A stretch of 64,000 bases of DNA from Notospermus geniculatus (lineage: Eukaryota; Nemertea; Pilidiophora; Heteronemertea; Lineidae). Positions 11,229 through 20,280 of this stretch are shown here, in pieces (position 1 is the stretch's first letter; each line of letters opens with the position of its first letter). The stretch is taken from contig NMRB01000061.1 of assembly GCA_002633025.1 (NCBI GenBank), positions 584,686 to 648,685 on the forward strand, in the 5' to 3' direction. Below the pieces are notes generated by a model, which saw only the letters and a list, made by a program, of their open reading frames with translations, searched no databases and was not told the DNA's origin. The translations under genes and the position numbers were made by a program.

Positions 11229-12018
11229 GGCTGAGCCTAGATCAGACTGCACCATAATGGCCGCTAGTCCTGCGTTTGGCGGACTCATGAGGCTAACACT
11301 ATATAAAATTTTACAAGGCTGGCCTACAAAAAATAAAGTGGTCACATGGGCATGACTCTGGACCCGTGACCTTGGCGGGGAGATGCCTAGGCCCTGATGG
11401 AGGTCAGTGAAAAAGACGCCAGTGTGCCCGCCAGGCTTGGTTTGAACCGGGGCAGAGTACCGGTTTAGGCCTAATGACTGAAAATGCCGTCCGTGCTGGC
11501 CGAGCTGACATGTAGGACAAGGCCTATTCTCCGCGTGATAGGCCTAAGCCTTTAGTTCGATCAATACAATTGACAGTATGTAGGCCTACTTACTTGAGTA
11601 CGGTAGATTTTATGGGCCTATGTGATGAATAACAGTAGATCTTGATTCGATGCACGAAGATCTCGCTGCTGAAAAGTTCATTTAGGCCTATGCAAAACAC
11701 GAAGGAGGACTGCATGGCTTATTAAGGGACGGACTAGGCATACATTGTAGGACTATCCGGATATACGAGGTAGGCCTAGCTATTTTTACGGCTTAGTGTT
11801 GGGAAATGGGTTTTCAAAATGCTCTGTTGTCCATGGGAATTTTTCTCCCAATTCGTAGGCTACCGGTATAGATATACATGTACATGATATAGGCTTAGAT
11901 CTAGATGTGCATGTATAGGCCTGCAACCTCATATCAATTTCTGCCCTTTTCCAGCTTTCTTTTGTGGCGTAAACTACCGTCGATCGGATCAGCATTACGA
12001 AATCAAAGTCGAAGAAAA

Positions 12019-12187
12019 ATGTCACTGACAGTTGGCCTTCTCATCTCAATTGTCGTTGTCTTGTGTACATTTCTTTACCAATATTGCAGGTAAGTGATTT
12101 GGCGAGTGGAGGNAAAATGTCACTGACAGTTGGCCTTCTCATCTCAATTGTCGTTGTCTTGTGTACATTTCTTTACCAATATTGCAG
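12019..12187 (+). repeat. P450 exon 1 and its donor present twice around a single N
   Basis: About 97 bases including the start codon, all of exon 1 and the first bases of intron 1 occur before the N at 12113 and again after it. The second copy runs into a long G run at 12208-12220. The pattern fits a scaffold join whose two flanks overlap, so only one exon 1 is probably real. Confidence 0.8.
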
Positions 12188-15100
12188 GTAAGTGATTTGG
12201 CGAGTGGAGGGGGGGGGGGAGTAGTTCCACACTCGGCAAAAAGCATGCAACTGTATTTCCCCATTGGTAAAATCGTCTGCAATGGACACGTGGGCCATTT
12301 CTGAACAAGGTGCCAAAGATGATGACTGAAGATAGAATCCACTTCTTTTTAGAGCGAGACGAAAACGTCTGAGGTATTTTATCGAATCCACTTCTTTTTA
12401 GAGCGAGACGAAAACGTCTGAGGTATTTTATCGAGAGAGGAATCCCTGGTCCAGTACCGAACATCATTCTTGGGAATCTTCATCAAATACAAAATGAGGT
12501 ACCGTAACTCATATGTAGGCCTACTCTACGTCCAAATCAAAATGTAGTCAAATCTGCAAGCAAGTAAATCAGATAATTCTACATGCCATTGTACTTCATT
12601 GAGTTGAATCTTACCCACATAGGGCTGATACGTGATTTATCTACAGTTCCGTTTTTCGAAATAACCAGTCTCAGTTGGCAACGTTTCACGATGCTATTAC
12701 AGGGTCTTGGCACGGTCACACATCGGTGGGCAAAGGAATATGGGAAAACGTATGGGTAAGTCATAAAGGAGAAACTACCACCAGATAGGAAATTCTTGTT
12801 GAGTGTGATGAACGGTAGGGCTAATCATCACACTCGAGGGATTATACATGCAAGCGAATGTGGAATGTTGTGAGGGCGTACGATGGGGTTACCAACATCC
12901 TCGAGGGATGAATCCGTCAGGACAGCTATAACACCCAGGCCCTGCAGTCAGGGGACCACGCCTGGCACTCTGACCTCCAAAAATGATTGTTTCAGGTACT
13001 TTGAGGGACCAAAACCCATCATCGTGACGTCAGATCTCGATGTCCTAAAATCTGTTTTTATCAAAGATTATAACAAATTCGCCGCTAGAAAGGTACGTAC
13101 ATATGTAGATTTCCTTCCCCCAGGAAAGGTGCCTGGCATGAGTAAGGGACCACTGATTTCTGCGTCATTATATGATCAGCTGGGATACATCAAGTGCGAT
13201 CACCTGATGACAACATTACTGGAGTGTCTCCCGTCGTCATCTTTGTTCCAACGCCGAATAAACAGGTGTGACGTATAGTTTTCCGGTTTTCCTGGCACTC
13301 TGTTGCATGTTGTACGACGATATACATAATGTCAAAAAACTATCCCAGTAGACACGGCGGAACGGCTCCGGAAATGATGTTGAAATTTCAACCAAACTTT
13401 GGCACTGTGCCTGTGTACTGAGTCCACTTACCCTCCAACTGGAGTGGTCTGGACGGAGAATACAGTTATGTAGCTCGTAGGACTATAGTATTCCTGATCC
13501 CATGATACAATCTTTCAGCGTATCCAGTTAGCTCCCCATCCCGATGACACGGAGAGGGTCAACATGTTCTTCGCGGAGGGCCAAAAGTGGAAGCGACAGC
13601 GATGTATAATGACGCCCTCGTTCAGCACAACTAAGATGAAACAGGTAAACGAGGGACAACTAGCGCGCTGATCAAGTGGTCCAGCAGGAGATTAAGTGTG
13701 ACTTTTATAACCAGAATTAACCCGAGAAGCTGGCTATCCTGAATCATCAGGGTCTGCCAAGATCCTTCCTTTAATACTCGCACGGTCTCTCTCGGACTAC
13801 AATTGACCAGGGGCCTGTTTCATAAAGTGACTTTAATCTAATGGTACCATTAACTCAATGCATTGTCCATTTGGTAAAAGGTACCATTAGCTTAAAGTCG
13901 TTTTATGAAACAGGCCCATGATTTTCTCAGGGTGGAGGCTGATGAGATTGAAGAGGTCTTTTAGGTGGCCTTTAACGAGCCGGGGCATCCACGAGCCGGG
14001 GCACGAAAAATGGATGCCCTTCAATATTCACAGGGTTTTCTTTGAATTCAGATGAGCCGACTGATAAACCGTTGCATCGATTCCATGATGGAACGTCTGA
14101 AAGTGAGACAGGCGGAGGGAAAACCATTCGACATTTACAAGTATGGGCACTGCTGCAATTCTCCTAAGTTCAGTTTGACATGCACTCACTGGTCACTGTG
14201 GTTGGCACGGCAAAGTGACAAAAGTATACTTGGCAAAGTATACAAAAGAGTAATGCAGCCCCAAAGAGAAACTTTCTGAGACCTTTTTTTCCTGAAAAAG
14301 GAACTCAGTATACAAAGGAACTTGGAGAGGGTTAAGATTACCAGGGTGGCTGGTGTCTAGAATCGGGTATGACGTAGAAATGCGTGAATTCCTCGATCAT
14401 CTGTCCTGTTTCAGGAACTTCCAGGCCCTGACACTGGACACAATCTCTTCAGTTGGGTTTGGTTTAGATGTGGACTCCCAACACGACCAAGATAACGTTT
14501 TCCTGAAGAAATGTCGACAAGTGTTCAAAGATGTCATTCCGGGGACAAGGACCAGACCTCTGTTCTTCCTCTTGATAATATTAGCAAGCAAGTGCTTCTG
14601 CTTTTCAGCAATCGATTCCTTGAGAGAGTTCTATAACTTTTCAAAGCTTCCCAGGGAGGGCGTTCCAGTGCGCACCTCCGGCATACGCTGTCAGTCATTT
14701 GTTTTTGAAGGCTTCGCAGTTAGTGCCTTGCCAGACGAGTCGGCGTCATCAGCTCAGATTTCAGTCCACAGTTCAGTAGTACTTTCAAAGTTCTTTGACA
14801 AGCATCTTACAGACACCAACGTGTTCCTAATCATTTTTCGTTAAAATAACATTGGGCCTCTAAAGCAATAGGAGGGAGTACAGGACTTCGTCAGCGAATT
14901 CTGAACCCATTCATTTCAGCTATCTTCCCTGGATTGAATAAGTATTGCCATCGGTTTCATTATTACTTCCACCGGTTTGGTATCGACTTGGACGCCAGAT
15001 ACTGGATGCAGAGCACCGCAGGTGACATCATCAGGCAGAGGAAGGAAATAAAGGTACAGGGCTTTGTATTCTGTCATGAGTTTAGTGTTCAAAAGGTCAA

Positions 15101-18088
15101 CCATCTCGGCACCATCCTCGGTACTCTTCAGCGTTCCTTCGTGAAACAGCATTCGGTCATGGCAATATTCGGTATTTCTACCGACCAGCGGACTTCACAG
15201 CTCAAGGACTGCAATGGACCAGGTGTGATAGAATCTGATGCCCCTGTCTTTCTGATGACCCATGCATTGTTTGTCAAAGGATTAACGGTCTTAGCCTCTC
15301 TAGAGCCCAATTAAATGGTGCCGCTTAATTCGTAAATGTATTGTTGGGGGAAATCACATATCGGAAATCACATTCTATCCCACACCGGAACAAAAACTGA
15401 TGCACCATGCCATCCAGATACTAGAAGACAAAACAAATGCTTTGTCACTTTCTCATAAAATGTTCTTAAAGATAATATATCAGGGATATTTTCGCGGGCC
15501 ACGAAAATCATTGTTTATTTACATTTTGTTTGTTTATGTACAGTCTTTCTTTGTCTTATGAGTAATTTGTTGGTGGCATGCCCCTCTAGAAATTATTCTG
15601 ATACTGAAAATATTTAATTTGGTCGGTTGGCATGTCCTAAAAGTCCAAAATAACATAATGTAAACATCCATGTTTACAAACATTGAATGTAAACAATGAA
15701 GTCGTGATACATTATCTTTAATTTCAGTACGTCCCCAACCACATCGATTTCATTCAAATCATGCTTGACGCGGAGGCAGATGAAGTACGCGACAACCTTC
15801 TCGAGATGACGAAAGATGACGCCAATTCCCAGGCTGGTGGAAAAGACGCGTTGGATGAGAGCGATTCGGACGGCTCTGCGAGACCCCAAAGAAAGCTGTT
15901 CGAAAAGAAATTGACAATATCAGTAAGTTAAAAAATGTAGCCAACTCACGGCGGCGATAGTTTCATTAAATTTGGAGCACAGTGGGAGGATGTAATTGAG
16001 TTATGAACCTCATCGGCTATTTTCGCAACCAGCAATGGGTCTTCACTTGATGTCAACCTGCCTGGATTTTCCTTTTTTCCTTTTCTCACAGGAAATGAAG
16101 GCAAACTGCGAACTTTTCCTCTTGGCTGGATATGAAACGACCAGCACTGCTCTGGCTTATGCGGCATACGAGTTGGCGTTGAATGAAACCGTACAGAGGA
16201 AGCTGCAATCTGAGATTGATGAACATTTAGGACCAAACGTAAGAACATCTTGGTTCAGAAATGATTACCTCCCCTGTTTGCCTCCTACCTTTCTCATGGT
16301 CGCAAAAGTTCCAAGTAACGTACTGGATGCCGGTGTAACATCTGCCAGTGTTCCCCATCTGTGAGTGTTCCCCTCCAATTGTCTGACGGAATAAGCAGCG
16401 ACTTGACAATAGGCGACACACAGAGAAACGTGTCGATCTATCTACCTACCAGCGTTTCCCAAACAATGAGATGGACACACTGACCCACACAAACACTGGC
16501 AGATAAACACCTGTAGCGAGGTAAACTAGATTTCAACTCCTCCACACGAATTCGGGCATTTGTTGGGCGCAACACTGCCACTAAACAACGACCATTTCTT
16601 TTCAGTCACAGATCGACTACTACAGTGTAAAAAACTTAGAATACTTAGATATGGTTGTGTCTGAGGTCTTGAGGATGCATCCCATAGCACCAGTGTAAGT
16701 TATTACTGTCAATAGCCTAGACCATAATAGTTTTCCTTTGCCAAGTATTCTGTCCTTTAAGATTTTTAGGGCTTGATTCAAATGCAATACTTTTCCCTTT
16801 AACCACTCTCTCATACATCATCTCTACATGTAGAGTAGTAGGTCGGACTTGCCTTGAGGAAGTCACTATAAAGGGCGTACACATAGAAGAGGGCGTGGCA
16901 GTCATGGCCGATGTGTTTACCATCCACTATGATCCCGATCATTGGGGGCCATCTGATCCAAATATTTTCGACCCCGAGAGGCAAGTATTTCGTGGTCACT
17001 GATATCGGTCCAACCAACTCGTCAACGTCAGTTTGCTGAATTGACAGGTTGCAGATAATTGCCAAATCTGGTCAATTCGATGGCCGCTTACTCTGGCTCA
17101 TAACGTCTGGCTTCAGTAGGAGACATTTTAAAGCTGAACTGCATGAACAAAAAGCCCTCATGCGGCGAGCAAGAGAAATGCTAACGCCCTGCAAACACCT
17201 CAAACGAAGGCTCAGAACATGATAGACCCAACGAGGCCAGGAGGGCGCCACCTTATTTGTCTTCGGGCAACAGAGCTGTCAACATCTCCGGATACCTCCT
17301 ACAGTACTCAAAGAAAAAAATTATAGTCATTTAGACGGGATTCGAACCGTCGACCTTCTGATTTGTAATTTACCACTCAATCCACTCGGCCAACGAGCCA
17401 GCTAGTGACAAGGACATGATTTATGTTTGTCATAGACGCAGGCCTTCGACTTGCGTAATAATACTATGAATAAGAGAAAACACAGAAGCCTACCAACATG
17501 ATCGGTGGCCGAATGGGGAAGACGGTGGAGCAAAGATAACATGGCGCGGGGTCGATTCCCAGCTGGGTCGAACTTTTTTTCTTTCAAAAAAAGAGTTCAG
17601 CAGGAGCTCACCAGAGGATGTTGACACCTTGACAGCTCGAAGACAAATAAGGTGGCGCCCTCCTAGCCTCGTGGTGTCTATCATGTTCTGAGCCTTCGTT
17701 TGAGGTGTTTGCAGGGCGTTAGCATTTCTCTTGCTCGTCGCATGGGGGCTTTTCGTTCATGCAGTTCAGCTTTAAGAGGTGTACGGTTTGTGTACAGACC
17801 AATTGCCAACGTTTTTGTTACATTTTTTGTTCATTTTCTAGATTCCGACCCGAGCTGAAGGCAACGCGCCACCCCATGGCATACCTCGCTTTCGGAGCAG
17901 GACCACGGAACTGTATCGGGATGCGGTTTGGACTGCTGGAGCTGAAGCTTGCCTTAGCCAGCATCCTGCAGAATTATAGCATCAATATAAGTCCTGAAAC
18001 TGAGGTGCCTCTACAAACCGTTGAGGCAGCGACTATCAGCCCGAAGAATGGAGTCCGAATTAGTCTTTCATTAAGAAATTACCAATAG
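12019..18088 (+). CDS. Cytochrome P450, CYP3 clan (13 exons)
   Basis: Coding exons: 12019-12089 (or its duplicate 12117-12187), 12402-12498, 12703-12755, 12996-13092, 13519-13644, 14052-14140, 14415-14587, 14920-15053, 15728-15922, 16092-16238, 16606-16694, 16834-16980 and 17842-18088; 554 aa. Landmarks in order are an N-terminal membrane anchor (about 3-22), a basic stretch and PGP hinge, the helix-I motif AGYETTS (357-363), ExxR (Glu414-Arg417), PERF (471-474) and heme loop FGAGPRNCIG (490-499) with the iron-ligand Cys497. P450s of this clan are ER-bound monooxygenases that use P450 reductase; the substrate is unknown. It is longer than CYP3A (about 503 aa) because of an acidic linker in exon 9, nearer thromboxane synthase (CYP5A, 533 aa). 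Introns 7 and 12 need GC-AG splicing. AATAAA near 18544 may be the polyadenylation signal. Confidence 0.94.
12335..12432 (+). repeat. 49-bp tandem duplication of the exon 2 splice acceptor
   Basis: GAATCCACTTC...TTTTATC occurs twice in direct succession (12335-12383 and 12384-12432). Each copy includes the polypyrimidine tract, AG and first 31 bases of exon 2. Joining exon 1 to the first acceptor reaches an in-frame TAG inside the second copy, so only the second acceptor (exon start 12402) gives a functional protein. Confidence 0.85.
13811..13917. mobile_element. 107-bp palindromic element, P450 intron 5
   Basis: The left end GGGCCTGTTTCATAAAGTGA and right end TTTATGAAACAGGCCC are inverted. 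An inner pair, TAATGGTACCATTA and GGTACCATTAGCTTAAAG, extends the hairpin. There is no coding capacity. It is a small MITE with the GGGCC cap also seen at 41330, 50460, 63703 and 63827. Confidence 0.8.
15470..15717. mobile_element. 248-bp TTAA-flanked element in P450 intron 8 (piggyBac-like MITE)
   Basis: TTAA occurs at both edges (15466-15469 and 15718-15721). The ends AGATAATATATCA and its near inverse TGATACATTATCT are short terminal repeats. A second copy of exactly the same length sits at 60088-60335. TTAA targets and precise 248-bp units indicate piggyBac-type mobilisation. The right end lies 10 bp before exon 9, so it supplies part of the splice-acceptor upstream sequence. Confidence 0.85.
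17128..17402 (-). mobile_element. tRNA-headed SINE, unit 1
   Basis: Read on the minus strand it begins with a tRNA-like head carrying A box TGGCCGAGTGG (17382-17392) and B box GGTTCGAATCC (17338-17348). These are spaced as in a tRNA and act as an internal Pol III promoter. A body of about 170 bp follows that matches unit 2. It lies in the GC-AG intron 12 of the P450. Confidence 0.75.
17498..17775 (+). mobile_element. tRNA-headed SINE, unit 2, head to head with unit 1
   Basis: The head has A box TGGCCGAATGG (17506-17516) and a slightly diverged B box GGGTCGATTCC (17549-17559), then a T run. The body (17600-17775) is the near-exact inverse of 17128-17300. The heads of the two units differ clearly although the bodies match. 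Confidence 0.7.
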
Positions 18089-20280
18089 TGGAAACAGACT
18101 ACGCCTTTTACCTTTTGATTCAAGAAATGTGCCAGCGCACATCCAGTAATCGACGATCAGCGATGGTATATAACTAACTTGATTTGTCGTGATATCATTC
18201 AGTGGCCTCACAAACTGAGTTTGTCACAGACGCGATGAAGAACACCTAGGCAGTTACTGCCACTGGTTTACTCATATTAAAGCTGAAAGAGAAATCCTGG
18301 CCGAGGAAGAAATTGGCTTTTTACTGCATGATGAATCCCCAAGTCTGCTATTGAAGCTAAAAAAGGGGTGGCTTTGCACAAAACGTCAGTTGAATCAATA
18401 GTGGCCATCTTCAGATTCATGTGCTTTCCAATCCAGTTACATGTACATGTACCTACCTGCAATGATGTTAACGTGGTTAAAGGCTTCCGAAGGGATAGTT
18501 TACATACACTGAGGCTCTGTCCATGTCACGAGGAATGTGTTTTTAATAAATCCGTAAAATTTAAATGCAATTCGTTATTTATTCAACATGAACACTTGTA
18601 TACAACAACATCTGGCCTTGGCTATGTACAAACTGTAAAATCAGTCAAAGAAGTTTGTTGGCCTTTCCACAAATGGCACAAGAAATATGCACGTCCATCA
18701 ATATCACACAACGCATAATGTCTATGATGACTGTACATGTACTTAATTATTTGTTTTGAACGCCTTTACAAGACAAATTGTCCTACAGGATGGCATCCTA
18801 TGCCTTGAATGTGGTACAGGATGATCATGATTATGATCGGAGCTAAATTTTCCCCTGGAACATCTAGCCTACAACGGGAAAAACTGGTTTAAAAATGCTG
18901 TGCTATCACTGGAATCAGATTTGGAGAGTCCCCAAGATGCTATACGTGTAGACTGCCCAGGAATATATCGGGGCGCAGCTAAAGACATCAATGGCAAGAA
19001 GAGTAAGGAATGTTGCGTGCCTGAGTTAAAAGAAGGTGTGGTACACTCTTAGCCGAAAAGGTTCTTTGGTGCCACACCAGGAGAACCCTCTGATTTAAGA
19101 ACCCTCGGGTTGTTTAAGAACCTTTAGAGGTTCCAGATAGAACCTTTCCCTCAGAAAAGGGTTCTAACTGGAACCTTTATGGGTTCTTTGGCGACGGAAA
19201 GGTTCTATATGGAACCCTTTCGGGTTCTTTACAGAAGGTTCTACATGTATATAGAACCTTGGGGTTCCTCTGGTGTGGCACAAAGAACCCCTAAAGAACC
19301 TTTTGGGCTAAGAGTGTTTAGTAATCTGATGTGGCTAGTTGACATCACACAAGTGGTTGACGTATGGCCATTGTATGACACTATATGCACATGGAACCAC
19401 TGACAGTAATCAACGAATGCAGGATACGTTCTGCGGATACAAACAATGGAATAGTACCGGTAGCTAAGGTTCAACCAATTAAATTAAAAACAAACACGAT
19501 CTCCGATCGGAAAGTGAACATCCAACTTGGCTCTGGTAACTTTTTCTGACTCACTGCCATTGGCTGCTGAAAAAAATCCTTAAAAAACACCAGTGTCCGC
19601 TCGCAGAATCTGGCTTTGGCGATGAACCCCTGCCGCACCCCGAATATTAAATTAATTTGATACCAACGTGCAGAACATTAGGAGCCGACCCAAGAGTTCT
19701 TCTGCTATCAGAAAACGGCTGAGTTAATGTGTAGTGTGCGGTAGGATTTACAATGTACACAAAGTGTTGGTATAGACGAACGATCCCAATTCCCTGGAGC
19801 TCCACGACTGATGAACAATTTCCGGCACGATCAGGTATCCTTGTGTTCAGTACTGCCCTGGCCTGTACGCGGTCTATACGGTACTGCCTCAAGTACCGTA
19901 TTCATTAGATGGTAATCCACAACCTCAGACCGTGCTGCCGCAACATCGTCCACGGTATTTCACTTTACAAAGCAATCCTCACGTAAGCTGTGGCGACAGA
20001 TTTAGAGAGTAGCCTACCACAGAGATTTCCTGTCTCCAGGTGGCGACGACGACCGAGGTATTTCAATAATACATCCCTTATTCTGACAGCGCTACCGCCC
20101 GAAAACGGCAATGTTACTCGTGGGATCGGAACTCTTGGTTGGGAGAGCGTTGATACACTAGTCTCTGTCCATCGAAAAAAAAGAACATTTCGGCAAACAT
20201 GCGGAGGCAAATCTTTAGCCACCTTAGTTGGTAACGACCTGACATTTGAATAGACGCTCTGAAAAGACGGCTTTCTCCGA
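18089..20280. other. Intergenic between P450 and GPCR (convergent 3' ends)
   Basis: The two genes run toward each other here. Apart from a candidate polyadenylation signal near 18544 and the 273-bp element at 19044-19316, I see nothing that looks coding or structured. Confidence 0.5.
19044..19316. mobile_element. Inverted-repeat element packed with GGTTCT/AGAACC words, copy 1
   Basis: Ends are CACTCTTAGCC and GGCTAAGAGTG with TA on the left edge (right edge changed to TT). The interior is almost entirely GGTTCT and AGAACC words with a GTGCCACACC/GGTGTGGCAC pair, so it folds end to end. A copy in inverted orientation lies at 35636-35888. TA plus CACT ends suggest a Tc1/mariner-type MITE. Confidence 0.85.

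Larger units (their letters stand above)
9581..11404. repeat. Segmental duplication, copy 2 (pairs with 1-1678)
   Basis: High-identity match to the window start, carrying SLC35D exons 1-2 and 5' flank. Unlike copy 1 it has a 137-bp hairpin insertion at 10051-10187, and it passes smoothly at 11404 into unique sequence upstream of the P450. Copy 1 is instead interrupted by the BEL LTR at the equivalent base, so this copy carries the uninterrupted junction. Confidence 0.9.

Noticed and set aside
17338-17560. Two functional tRNA genes
   Set aside because: A and B boxes are present but acceptor stems do not pair convincingly, and both heads lead into a shared SINE body.
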